Program-made: the position numbers and the translations under genes
Source of the DNA: Strongylocentrotus purpuratus
Taxonomy: Eukaryota; Echinodermata; Echinoidea; Camarodonta; Strongylocentrotidae
Length of the DNA stretch: 64,000 bases
Assembly (NCBI RefSeq): GCF_000002235.5
Contig: NW_022145613.1
Location: 13,975,383-14,039,382 of the forward strand
Direction: 5' to 3'
Part shown: positions 23,901-35,925 of the stretch, one piece after another
How positions within the stretch are numbered: the first letter of the stretch is position 1
Layout of the letters: each line of letters begins with the position of its first letter
The notes under the pieces: generated by a model
The model's input: the letters and a program-made list of their open reading frames with translations, nothing else
The model's database searches: none
What the model was told of the DNA's origin: nothing

Positions 23901-25565
23901 GTGAGTGTGACATTTTGAAAAAAAAGGTGGGAGGGCTTCCCGGTGCCTCGAGTGATCATAATGCTGACTTGTTAATCATAATTACATGGCACAAAAACAT
24001 GATATAAAAGAACGCTTTTGTATTTATACGTTAGATTCCAAAATGGGGGTGCAAGATGGATGGGTGAGTGTTTATGTAGGAAATGTTCGAATGTGAAGGA
24101 GAAGTACGTCGTAAAATGTTGTCAGGTATTTCATGTGAGCGCTTGTCCTTTATTTCCATCTGCCAAGTGGCGTATCCATCAGCGAATGCATCAAGCAACC
24201 CCCACCTCCGCTTAAAAGGGCTTAGAAAAACACTCGCGGTCTTTGAGACAGGTTGCATGATCTTCACACGAATTAAAAACGATCAGTCAGAAGGAAAAAA
24301 TCCTAACCAGTAGAAATTTGAATATGTCTACAATGTAACAGGTACAAATCCTTCATGCTTGAAGGCATCTCGTTTGCATGTGTTAAAGGTTACAAATCCC
24401 TCCTCGTATGATCATTGTTATTGTTTAATTTTGCATATTGTTTGGCCGATCTCAAATAATGACCCCCCCCCCCCCCCATTATTGATTACCCCTACACTTT
24501 ATACAATAAATATGACCATTGAAATAATCGTGACCATACAAAATTCTGACATTAATTAAAATTGACATTTATTCCAATTTGTTTTAGAACAGGGGTGTAC
24601 TCGCTTTTGCTGCCACTCCTTTTCCCAATTTTCCTGCATGCGCTATACTTTTCAAATTTAATTAATATTTTGTACCTTCAAATGTTTCACGGAATGTCAA
24701 CGTTATCATCGCTTTAAGATTTGCATTTTTAATAGCACTTTACAAGAAGTTATTTTGAAATGTTTCACTTTTTGTTGGATACTGTAAATGATTATTATAA
24801 TAATTATAACAGTTCCTGAAGATTACCCCATTAATAGGCCTAATAAATTGTTTTTTAAGGACTCTTCTTATTGGATGTTACTTTGTTTACGGCCAAAAAA
24901 ATCCCCCCCCCCTCAAAAAAACAAAAACAACAACAACAACAACAAACAATCAAACAAACATACCAACACAAAAAACACAAATAAATCATAAAGAACAACT
25001 CGCGATTAAAGAGCAGAATTAAGCACAGGACCAGAGTACATTGATCTATTCGATGCAACGCAGGGCATTTTTTTTCTCCCTTCAGGTCATTTTCGACCTT
25101 AGGACACCAGGACGTGTATAGAGTAATAAACAAGGACCAGACGTCCCTCCCACTGATCCGCTCATATACCCCTGGTCCCACCTACACGATAACGAAAAAT
25201 ATATCCATCCATCCATTTTGTTTTCTTTAGGTTAACAATAACTTGCACTAACAATTGGTTTTCCGGATTGTTTTCCTTTACGGAACGCACTCCCCAAAAC
25301 AGCGAAACACAACAGAGGCAAAATACTCTGTTTACACATACTAAAATGATGATAGTTTTGGCTGCCGATATTTCGAATGTATTGTTTTTAAGCATTTTGA
25401 AAAAGATTTATGCACAAGTTTTTAACCACTTTCACGTTTTTACAACAAAAAAACCCCGAAAAAACAAACCAAAAGCAAAAGACAATAAAACGCTGTTTGT
25501 CTTTTCCTTTGATTTTAAGTAGTAACTCCCTACACATAGTAATCGTTCCATGAGACCTAGGCTCT
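23901..25565 (+). other. Probable intron; no further exon placed
   Basis: Contains poly-C runs at 24463-24477 and near 24903-24911 and a short (AAC)n at 24926-24946. No exon with both splice sites and an open frame compatible with phase 0 was convincing. Confidence 0.35.
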
Positions 25566-25568
25566 ATA

Positions 25569-25569
<1 letters not shown>

Positions 25570-25615
<46 letters not shown>
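25570..25615. repeat. (TA)n microsatellite
   Basis: A pure TA dinucleotide run of about 46 bases. Confidence 0.95.
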
Positions 25616-25617
<2 letters not shown>

Positions 25618-25930
25618 TGTAAAAAGGCGTTGTATCAGGGTCAAATTCATATCACGCTTTGGTGGAGATACTACACTGTTGCTCATAAAGGTGGAATATT
25701 TTTTTTTTAATCCCAATTTATGGAATTATTTTTAAAAATAATTTAAAAATAAAAGATCTAGATAATAGTATACATTCTCAAATTTTATTAATAATAATTT
25801 GCCAATGTGTGTTTTGCGTGACTGCTAAAGCATGTGTATGCTACTATGCTTATCAACTAGGGGACCTATGCCCTTAAGTCATAAATGACAGTAATGAGGA
25901 TTAATGCCGCATAAAAGGGCACTAATATAG

Positions 25931-26010
25931 CACATCGACACGGTTTTGATCCTGGGGCCTCACAGTTACGAGGCCATTGCTTTGCCACTGAACCGTGACT
26001 GTACGCAGCG
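25931..26010 (-). mobile_element. tRNA-like fragment (SINE head), minus strand
   Basis: On the minus strand TCAGTGGCAAAGCAATGG resembles an A box and GGATCAAAACC a degraded B box, about 30 bases apart. The stem CCTCGTAACTGTGAGG lies between them. It is probably an old tRNA-derived SINE head or tRNA pseudogene; a body could not be delimited. Confidence 0.35.
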
Positions 26011-26484
26011 GGGGCTAGGGTAGGGGGCAGTTTCCATAAATAAAAAAAACACAGAAAATGCAATAAAGTTTATATAATTTTATTGCATTTTACCGCGGTG
26101 CCCAACATAAAAAAAAACTTCTGTGTGCCCATGCCTTGAGCCATAATGCATGACCGTCCAGAGTATTTTATCTTTGTTCTCTTTGTTAAAAAAAGTTTTG
26201 AATAACTATGCAAATGAGGACCTTTGCTTTTAAAAAATTCCTGGCCTTTTTGACTGATTTTTATTTGTTACTATTATGCCACTTTGGTTATCCATACCAA
26301 GCTCATTGTGTATTATATCATTGTCGACTTCACAAAATCAGTGTACTATTGCTTGTTCTTTTTGATAGTTTTTCTTCTTTTAAACGTAGTGCGTGGCGAC
26401 CATGTCTGTGGGCGTGGTCCGCGGTTCAGATACTATGAACATGATGGACACAGAAAGATGACAAAATATACAGTTCATCAGGTA

Positions 26485-26600
26485 GACAAAGGAACATCAC
26501 TTCACTACTATTATGTAAAAATGTGTAGAACAGGTGAATATGCATGTGACACCTGTTCTACACATTTTACATAATAGCAGTGAAGGGATGTTCCTTTGTC
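26485..26600. repeat. 116-nt near-perfect hairpin
   Basis: The arms 26485-26536 and 26550-26600 are reverse complements with two mismatches and a one-base indel, around a 13-base loop. The outer ends read GACAAAGGAAC and GTTCCTTTGTC. The size is in the range of a precursor-miRNA hairpin, but the near-perfect pairing is more like a tiny foldback MITE. The right arm ends exactly where the next TIR element begins. Confidence 0.75.
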
Positions 26601-27174
26601 CAGTGGCGGAACCACGGGTCCCCCCCCCCCTACTGGGAAAAAAACGTGTTTTGGGGGAGTTAGGCCCCCCCCCCCCTGGCGCTCAAGCGGGATGCAAATT
26701 TTCAAATTTTCGAGGGCCCAAAAAAAATGTGCTTACTTCTCATCCCCTTATGTTGTATATAGGCATTTAGTACGTTTCAAAAACAATTCATCACTGTAAA
26801 TTTAAACGATAACAAAACTTTAAAAAACGAAAAATAAAAACTTTCTTAAATTATAAATTTCTAAGTTTCTTTAATTAATGACCACGTTTGAACGCTGTCA
26901 CCAGCCCCGAGTCTGCCGGATAGTCACGCACAAGTGAACATCATGTGCACCCCCCCCCCCAGGCGCGGGTCCACTGGCCGATTCTACCGGCCCATCCCCC
27001 CCCCCCCCTAGACCCCCAAAACGAAACAAAAATATTCACCGGCCGGCAGAGTCGGTTAAAAAAAATTCCTCAAAAAACATGTGCTCTGGCTGGCTGATTC
27101 GACGCTAAATATTTTCTCAAGATTTGCCCCCCCCCCCCCCCCCCCCTCTTGCTGCCGGCTGGATCCGCCACTGT
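26601..27174. mobile_element. TIR element with five poly-C tracts
   Basis: The left end CAGTGGCGGAACCA and the right end TGGATCCGCCACTG are inverted repeats. The interior has C runs at 26620-26630, 26665-26676, 26950-26960, 26996-27008 and 27127-27147. No transposase frame was found and no clear target duplication. A reversed fragment of the same family lies at 5205-5425, and a remnant of the terminal motif (CAGTAGCGGTTCCAG) lies near 38860. Superfamily not assigned. Confidence 0.6.
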
Positions 27175-29976
27175 ATGTCAATCACGCAAAGCTGGGCCCT
27201 CATCGCTTTGGCGCAAAGCTATGAAGAGAGTGAAACAAAATAACAGTATGACCGTAAGATACCTCACCATTCGTATATTCAATCAGCTGCCAACAGCAAA
27301 AAGGTCGCTACTGCCTTTGACTTCACATAGCGGTTACGACCTTCTTGAGGCCGTCTGTCACTCATCGGAGCGTGCTAAATGCGGGACGAAACCACGTCTC
27401 CCCAAAGAAGAGACGATATTCCACGTCACTTCTTGGGTGTACATTTGCCTCACTTGATCAAATAGAAACAGCAATTCCACTCCGAACGACGGCCCGCGTC
27501 GATAATCGGGGAAGAAAGTCGGATTCTGTTTCAATATCGAGTGAGCATCGGACACGTATAATTGCAGCGAAACGGCATAATGGCACGCGTACACAGAGTG
27601 TCAAGTTAGTGATAATGGGATGGGTTGGGCTTAACTTACTTGTCGTGTTATCATCTCAAGTCCAAAATTGAAAGAAATTGAATTGATGGGTTTATATATA
27701 AGTCAAATGGTCGAAGTAGTTGTTTTGAACAGTGTGAAATTGAAATCTTAATGATGATTCATATTATCTTGATTTTTTTATGTACGACAATAATATTACA
27801 CTATAGATGAACTTCATTTGTTTTGTGATACATAATAAATTTATCAATAGATGTTTTATTCTTGAAGGCGTATTAATTCAGGTTTGGGCATGGTGAAATA
27901 ACATTGATAATGATGTGAGGTAGCTTGGAATATTCTTTGATCGGCGTGGTGTAAACAAAAAGGAAAAATGACAAAGTGAACTAGGTGAACTCTGTCCATT
28001 TTGAGCCAGAAAGAGGGTAACTATGGGTACATGAAGCGATATAAGTCAATGCCCTATTGGCGCCAAACAGATGATGATTACATAGTGCCGATGAACTAAT
28101 CGGTAGGCTATTCTCTTTAACTTTATCATCCATGTCCCTTTAGGGTTCAGCTCCTCATTACTACCACATTACGACCACAACCGGTTACGTCATACTACAT
28201 AATTCATTCATTAATCCATAAGTCATTAATGTTACAACCATAAAAGAAACTCCTAAACTTCATCACATATGATCACTTTCACTTTTATGCCTGTTCAAAC
28301 ACAACTACCGCCATCGCTGGTAACCTATATACACCCGGTCATATAATTTCCACTCCTATTTCCCCGTATACGCACGTACGTTTACCTTTGCCGTGCGTAG
28401 CTAATTAAGCACTATCTAGTTAACGGAAAGGTTAACGTTAAAACCATCCAGCCTTAGATCTCGCTCCTTGTGGAGGGGGTGCAGTCAATTACCCCTATCG
28501 ATTTTGACGCCACGCCGTTTCTGGTATCGCCATTATCATTATGCACCATGACCATGATGGCTTTGCCATTACCCCGGCCAAAACCCGGGTCACACGAGCA
28601 CCGCCCCGTTGTGAGACGTCCAAAAGCGATTGTCCGTGGTGCCAATTATATTTTGAACGTATTACGGTCAGGTGACGCGATAGAGAAACGATGGGATGGG
28701 AGAAGGATGAAGAAATGGCTATAATTAAAATTGTTATCTAGTATGAGGTGCTTGAAGGGTGATTTTTTTTGTATTACAGTATAAATATAGCCGATCAATA
28801 TCATTTTAAAAAAATAATCTATATTGGTAGTATTATATATTAGACTTGTTTTCAATTTAAAATGTTTATTCTTAGTCAGTTCTTTGGTTTCTCTGTGGCA
28901 TATTTGCCTAATTTCAATCAACATATCTTTCCCAAATTTAATGAGCAACGTTTGGTAAATACACTTAAATAGTAGATCTAGTACGGATTTGTGAAAAAAA
29001 ACATTTCTTAAATAGCAGTTACAATGTTCGACACCATATGGAGGGCCGATATATCTACAGTACTAAATGCACATTTTCATTAGAGTTAGACACTTTATAG
29101 GAGAGCCGAAGCAAATTAATAAAACGGACAGAAATTTGCCCAATACCCAAATTTAGAGTACAATAAACATCAACCTTTCAGAACTGAGAAGAATGTTTTA
29201 TTCATTTAATAAGTTCTTTTTAAAACACTCTTATTTTGGAGGAGAATAAAACAAAAAACATTTTAACTGCTGTGTGGCATTATCATTTCCCACTCAAATT
29301 TTTTGTATTATCATGTGAACGTTTTATTTGTGTACTTTGCTAATAATAAGATGGAAACAGGACTATTCTTTTTCAGTTTGATGGAAACTTTGACCTTCTA
29401 TTCAGATGTTCACATAGCGATACATGATGTTAGCAAAAGGTCAAAAGCCTTTCCGGAAACACAAACTTATTGACTGGCAAAAACATCAAGCGTTAAGAAC
29501 ATTATCAGCACTTTACTCTATAGTACTCCTGCATGATTTTTCTATGCCCGCCGTTGCCCTGTCTTTGTGATCATACCCTTGATGTAGTCAAGCCATTCAA
29601 TCTCAAGACATGGGGGGATCGAAACATCAGGGGAAGCAACATTTTTCTCCCCTGTCGAATCTGCTAATTGGTTTCTCTTTACGAAACACTGAAGCGATCC
29701 TTTCGCTCGAAATGAATCTAATGATAGTGTAATACCTCCTCTCGCGTAGAGGAGAAATGGGAGCGATGTCAGACGTGCGCCTCACTTCATCGTCGTTTGG
29801 GCGTAAGCTTGGAGCCGGGACACTATTTATATGCGTCCATTTTTCCTGGCTAAATAGGATTCTGACCAATTACATTCGGGCTTTGAATGGATAATGTCAA
29901 CGACATTACACGCGTTCCTCGCGTTACCCGAGCGCAAAATAGGGGGAAATGAGACTTTGTGTTTCATTTTATGCTC
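27175..29976. other. No gene seen
   Basis: About 2.8 kb without a supported feature. A plus-strand frame near 28470-28724 has fairly balanced composition and ends near a possible donor (ACGGTCAGG), but it lacks an acceptor with a pyrimidine tract and was not accepted. A minus-strand frame at 29627-29869 is likewise unrecognised. Confidence 0.35.
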
Positions 29977-29984
29977 TTGTTGGA

Positions 29985-30374
29985 CAGGCGCGTAGCCAGG
30001 GGGGGGGGGGGGAGACTGAATTCAGATAAGGATTAAGAGTCGAGAACGGTACATCGAATCGTCTTCTTTCTCTAATAAATTAATGAAACGTAAAAAGCTT
30101 CCGCGCTTCGCGCGGGAGGGTGACTAAATACAGATAAGGATTTAAGAGTCGAGAAAGGTACAACGAATTGTTTGTCTAATAATACGTCAAAGCTTCCGCG
30201 CTATGCGCAGGAGGGGCGGACTGAATTCAGACAAGGATTGTGAGTCGAGAAAGGTACAACAAATCGTCTTCTTTCAAAGCTTCTGCGCTTTGCGCAGGAG
30301 GGGGCTGCACCCATCCTCCTAAGGAAGCGCGCTCACTACCGCCCCCCTAAATTTAAATCCTGGCTATGCGCTTG
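29985..30374. mobile_element. hAT-like MITE with perfect 8-bp target duplication
   Basis: The left end CAGGCGCGTAGCCAGG and the complement of the right end, CAAGCGCATAGCCAGG, match at 14 of 16 positions. TTGTTGGA occurs immediately outside both ends (29977-29984 and 30375-30382), a perfect 8-bp duplication as made by hAT-superfamily transposases. The 390-bp interior has no transposase frame; it begins with a G14 run and contains three tandem subunits. The element is clearly delimited and looks young or well preserved. Confidence 0.85.
30012..30315 (+). repeat. Three tandem subunits inside the hAT-like MITE
   Basis: Each unit of about 100 bases reads ACTGAATTCAGATAAGGATT (or a close variant), then GAGTCGAGAAMGGTAC, then AAGCTTCCGCGCTTCGCGC and a G-rich tail. 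The CGCGCTTCGCG and TGCGCTTTGCGCA words are small hairpins. The copies differ by substitutions and short deletions. Confidence 0.8.
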
Positions 30375-30382
30375 TTGTTGGA

Positions 30383-31530
30383 AACGCGGACCAAATCGAT
30401 TTCTCGATAAGGAGATACTTCAAAGACACGCAAAACAGAATATGAAGACAGAAATAAACTTGAGAAAGATAAAAGGGGGCATCAACCGCTGTTAAATATT
30501 CTCTTGAATCTGTCTCAAATGTCTGACAATAATGAACTTTGAAAGCCTTCTTAGAGAACATTAATGGGGGACCTGAAGCCATTATTTGTACTTAATCATG
30601 GGGTGATTTAAGAGTTTGAATCCCGCCTCTTTATTTCTATTGAATGTCGTCAAATCAAGGCGGACCTGGGTTGAATAATTGAAGTGAAGCTTTACGCGAT
30701 CCTGGGGGACTGGCGGAAACAAGTGGGTCCTGGGGGATTCGATACATCGAAGGTGGTATTGTGTTAGAGTGTGATGATAGTGGGGATTATAAGATTGAAG
30801 TAGTGATGGAAAGAAGTCGTCGGACAGAAGTGATGGGCATGATGGAGGGTTGGCAAGGGAGTGGGAGTGGGTGAATCCAGGGGATGGATAGACAAGGAAA
30901 GGGACACGAATCATCAGAAGGAAAACAAATTGTTTTTGCGTAAAAAGGATAATTGACGACCATAAAAATATTACCAGAAAAGAAAGAGAATTTGAAATGC
31001 AATTTTAAAATGCAGATGACGAGATAAACAGAAGGGATAGAAACACAGAAATTAAATTGAAAAAAGTCATGGTTCTAAAATCAACACGCCCTTGAATAAT
31101 AGGCAATTAAGCATAATATGTGTTTCGCGAGAATTTCGCGGAGTCCATTACTTATGTTTTTAATACATCCATAAGAATGAAATCTAGAAATAAAGTATAT
31201 CTACACAAAAATGCACGCTTTTGTTATATTTCCTCAGGTCTGTTTTTTTTTCTTCGTTTAAATATAATATCAGAGGATCATCGATTGACCTCAAAATGTA
31301 CTTAGAATTCTTAGTAAATGATCTAAATGTTGAAATATAAGCATTCCCTTAGGCAAAGTCAACATGTAAATGGGAAAGTCATGCACATCTTCTGCAAACG
31401 TAGACGTGCTGTCCCTCCAAGCATCATTGAGCAGAAGAAGAAAACGATCAGTGTCTCTCATTTCACTTTGTGTCTCTGTTTCATCCGTATCTCCCTCTGT
31501 CTCTCTTTCTCTCTCCTTCCCTCCCTCCGT
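30383..31530. other. No gene seen
   Basis: AT-rich sequence. Minus-strand frames near 30364-31002 lack recognisable domains. Confidence 0.35.
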
Positions 31531-31697
31531 CTCTTTCTCACTCTCTCTCTCTCTCTTTCTCTTTCTCTCTCACTCTCTCTTTCTCTTTCTCACTCACTCA
31601 CTCACATTCGCGGTCACACACAGACACATCATATTTTCACGCCAGCCATAATTTCTTGTCAATAACCGAATATCTAGTGTATGTCTCTGTTTTTATT

Positions 31698-31730
<33 letters not shown>

Positions 31731-31931
31731 ATCTGTCTTCTTCTTTCTCTCTGTCGCAAACCACACATATATACACACACACACACACACGCACACTCAC
31801 GCACGCACACACGCCCACATGGCATCGGTTCATACCAATGTAATTTCTAACTTACTAAATCTCCTGTATTTATCTAATGTTGTCGTGACCCCACCCCCTC
31901 TCCCTCTATCTCACTCAACCCCACCCTCCAC

Positions 31932-31966
<35 letters not shown>

Positions 31967-31975
31967 TTTCTTGTC
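31530..31975 (+). repeat. Cluster of (TC)n and (CA)n microsatellites
   Basis: TC-rich runs at about 31535-31605, 31700-31735 and 31934-31975, with a CACA-rich run at about 31772-31815. Overlapping Ser/Leu-rich frames here are by-products. Confidence 0.85.
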
Positions 31976-33200
31976 TTTTTTATTTTTCTCTGACATGTAC
32001 ATTTGAGTATATTGACATTTATATATTTTCATATATTTATATATGTTTTAGCAATACATTCTCTAAACTAAACCATGTTACACTTTCTGACGGGCATTGC
32101 AGTGAGCATACGCACAATTAGAAAGAAAATATTTCACTATGCAGAGATTTCAAACATAATTCTACTTTTCACCATTCTCTTGCAACTATACCCTCCCCCT
32201 CACCCTTTCCCTTCCCCGCTAATGTATTCCTTATTAAATGGGACACCAATGGCACTCGGGCATATTCGGGGAACTAAATGACAAGAGAATGCAAACCACT
32301 TTCCTCTAGGTATGGATCGTTGATTGAGCCGGGGTAACTTTACGGAGGGATACGAGATTGGGGCATTGTTTGAGTCGACCCATTCAGGGGGCACTGTAAC
32401 GATTAAGGGCACTGGTCTTCCTGAGAAAATAAAATGCGAACTTACAAGGCTGTTTATGAGGGAATGTTGGGGAAGGTGTTCTAGGCATCTTCTTGTCTCG
32501 CCTTTTCCCATTCTCCTTTTCCCATTCTCTCATTCTCACCTATTTTCTTTGTGTGTGTGTGTGTGTGTGTGTAAGCACTCTATTGAGAGGAGAACGTGCC
32601 CCCGTGCCTCTGAAGCCACGCCACTGTGGAAAGGAACAAGAAGCGATGCCATCACAGTGGATAACTATTCGCTTTAATCAAGAGATTGATGACACGATTC
32701 TTAAAGCTATCTATTCTGGAAGCACAAGAAGAATACCAAATACAAGACTCTAAGTACTTGTGGCATTTGAGAGTATGTATGTCACAGATGAAAGTATCCG
32801 CTTATCCGATTGGGGCATATGATGGGCCAATGCTGAAATGAAAATGGGGGGGGCGGGGGTATCATGCCGTTAATGAAGTGATTGTCCCCAATGTAAAGAG
32901 GGTATTAAATAATTTAAATAATAGTAGGATGTCACCATGTTTGCTTTGTGAATGTGCACAAACATCATTTAAGGATTCATAGAAACTCACTATAAAATGA
33001 CTATTCTTTGTAATTGTATTATAAATGTTGAGTGTCTTTTTGTTTATATACTCATCAGAACTGGCCACTCTTCTATTTTTGTGCATAACTATCCCACCAT
33101 CAAAATGACAAAAAGAAAACGTTTACATTACAGTTTGTATTACAGACGTATTTAGAGAGTGTGCCCGCCCCTTTGATTTCAAAATATTTCAACCTAGTTC
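31976..33200. other. No gene seen; short (GT)n
   Basis: Includes a (GT)n run at about 32550-32573 and a G-rich run near 32847-32860. A 117-codon plus-strand frame at 32324-32677 crosses the GT run and overlaps a 103-codon minus-strand frame; neither is recognised. Confidence 0.35.
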
Positions 33201-33202
33201 AG

Positions 33203-33302
33203 CCCCTCCCCCTCCCACTCCCCTCCTCCTCCCCCTCCCCCTCCCCTCCCTCCCTCCCTCCCCCTCCCCTCCCCCTCCCCCTCCCCTCCCCCTCCCTTTT
33301 CT
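33203..33302 (+). repeat. C-rich (CCCCT)/(CCCT) tract
   Basis: About 100 bases of C with regularly spaced T. The complementary G-rich strand has many runs of three or more G and could form G-quadruplexes. Confidence 0.85.
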
Positions 33303-34330
33303 ACCCTCATAAAATCGCTGCACACGACCTGCACTTAATTGCACCCTCATTTCTCACTATATTCATTCCTACACAGGGGTTCAAAGATACCAGTTACAGT
33401 TACAATTCCGGAAAATACCAGTTTTTAATAGGGGTAGACCCCTTTGTACCCCTACACAATTGATACAATTTGTATGACATGCATGTTGCTAGGCGGGAAC
33501 ATGGGCCATCATGCAATTAATATGCAAATTGATATCCCACTCCGGGACTAGTGCTGATAGGGCACGGAGCACTCATAGTGATTTGTAATTGGTCCATGCA
33601 TTATTTGGTAGGGGTATGTCGATGGGTGCCAAGAGATACACTGTACATGACGAAGCTGGCATTAAAGTGTTATCTCAAGACAGTCATTTAGGGTCGTGGC
33701 TCCGTGGCTCATTTTGTCATGGCTCCGAACAAAAAGTATTTACCAAGACGCAGGTTAATATTTTATTTGAGGCAGTGACAGAAGACGGCAAAGAAGAATA
33801 ATCTCCTTTTTCTTGACGGACATTCATTTTCATTGTGGGTCACCTATGCCTTGTTTAACTGATCGATAGCCGTTGTTACATTCATATATATTATGGTAAA
33901 ATATTGCTCAATTTTATAAGACAATTATATTCAGGTTAAATAATTTGTCAAGATAAACATTTGTCAATGTCAATAACAAATGCATCTATTCGGAATGTAT
34001 TATCAGAAATGAGAAAATAAGAAAATAATAGTTTACACTTGCATCCAAACACGCCCAAGAAAGGCCAACAATCTGACTCACCTTTGTTATGTTGATATCG
34101 CAGCGATGGTCGAAGGATAAACGGAAGAAGTAATTATCTCTAGAGTTAACACCTATCTCCGCAAGATGATGGCGCGATGATGCAGAAGATCTGAAAAGAG
34201 ATCAGGAAAGATTCGGTGTCATGTGATAACTTCCGTTTCTATAGCCGCTCCAATTTATCTTTGCATCTCCCTCCACCATGTTTACACGAACCTTTATAGT
34301 TTGGAGAGAGAAGGATCTTTACCTCCACGA
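33303..34330. other. No supported gene
   Basis: A 70-codon frame at 33589-33801 has balanced composition (KRYTVHDEAGIKVLSQD and so on) but no recognised domain, no promoter and no splice support. The rest is AT-rich. Confidence 0.3.
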
Positions 34331-34480
34331 CAATTACCTCAAAACGGTAACTACTCTCGTACAATTACCACCTGGAAGACTCCTTCTTGACACTAACCCG
34401 TCTGCCAAACGATTACATCCTGAACAGAAACACCTTTTCGGATATTTACCACGCGGACAATTACTACCTCGACGGCGATG
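34330..34480 (+). repeat. Degenerate CAATTACC repeat
   Basis: The words GACAATTACCTC, ACAATTACCACCTGG and GGACAATTACTACCTC recur within 150 bases with related connecting sequence, as in a decayed short tandem repeat. Frames open on both strands here follow from the repeat. Confidence 0.4.
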
Positions 34481-34954
34481 TATACAAGCATAAATCGGGA
34501 ACAGGTCCATACTAACGCTTAAGTGATTGACCAATAAAACAAAATACAGAAACTTCCCTACAATACAACCATCTTTTTCTTGAAAATAATAGAAAGATTA
34601 ACAAAAGAAAATACAAATTGAACTCACATGCTTTCTTCTCAACTTTAAAAAATGTAATTCGTCAACCCTTCCTTACTTGTACCATGAACCTTTGTATTAG
34701 GTTCATGCTTGTACACTCCCTTTTCTTCTCGATCACATTTCCAAACTCCTCTTTCTCTAGCTCTTTGCCAGCATTGACCCTCAAACTGTGGCCTTCTCCT
34801 AATCGCTCGACGTATTCCTCATTATAGAACGCTTGCGGTGCTCTCCAACTCGCCCAAGAATTGATACGGTAGGGATTTGCGGTTAGCCACCTTCTTGTAA
34901 CGCGGTCAGCAACATACCAGTACATGCATCGCATGACATCTACCAAACCAGTGC

Positions 34955-35925
34955 ATCTTATTGCACGTGATCTAGAAAGGCGCCATTACAGGTTTCGAAT
35001 ATGTCATGCGTTTTAAAGTAACATTTGGACTGAAAATGTAGTGGTTTCTTTCATTCACATTAAAGTATCGTTTACTTGTTACTTCACGTCTCATTTTATT
35101 CTATTTTTTCCCCCTGTCTTCCTGACGTCTTCATATCTTTATCACAATGCATCTTGTTCACGTGACCTAGAAAGGCGCCGTTGAAGTTTCCAAGTGCGTT
35201 CTAAAGTTTTTTTTTTTTTAATACAGAAAATGCAGTGATAACTTTAATGATAACTTTATTTGGTATTGCTCATAAATGTATCGTCTCAATTGACTTTTTT
35301 TTTTTTTTTTATCTCCATAGCATTTTTCACAATGCCAGTTTTTTTTTGTTTACGCGACCGAGAAGGCGCCATTGCATTTTTATATATAAGGTAAGTTTTA
35401 AAGTAAACTTCACGGGAAAATGAGCCGTGTACTTTGAGAAAAATGGTTTTATTTAGTAAACCTCACAATTGTTTTTGTTTTAATAACTGTTTTTTCTTCA
35501 CTTTGTTAAATCTGTTTTTCTTAAAGGCATCGTTTAACAATGTTGACAGTATCAGTACCTGTGCTATGGTGTAATATCGAAGCTCTAAACAAAAATTGCG
35601 CTTCAAAATGAAGTGCCTCAAAAGGTTTTTTAAAAATTGAGTGACCGGTTTTACCATACTTACTTTTCCCCAATTGACTATAATGTTATAAAAACCTTTG
35701 GAAAACGGTTTTTGACATTTCGAATTCCAGTCATAAATATCTTGATAATCAAACAGGCGATTAGCTTGTAAATGGGATTCCTGACGACCTAAAGATTTAT
35801 AATCATGATTGTAGCATGAGCTTAATCAAGGATTTTGTTTAGAATCTGAGGCAAAGATACCCAATACCTTTGATATGACCGAGGAAGGCGCCATTGTAGC
35901 TTTTAAGTATGAAATAATTTAGATA
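34955..35925 (+). repeat. Four diverged tandem copies around an AAGGCGCC core
   Basis: Each copy contains an ACGTGAYCTAGAAAGGCGCCATTG-like core (split here by divergence). The GGCGCC core lies at 34979-34984, 35174-35179, 35365-35370 and 35887-35892. Spacings are 195, 191 and 522 bases. Downstream words (TTTTAAAGTAA, GAAAATG) also recur. Flanks have diverged much more than the core. Confidence 0.6.

Noticed and set aside
28470-28724. 84-codon plus-strand frame, possible exon
   Set aside because: Acceptor lacks a pyrimidine tract, the minus strand is also open, and no family is recognised.
33589-33801. 70-codon plus-strand frame with balanced composition
   Set aside because: No family recognised, no upstream promoter or splice acceptor; short enough to be chance.
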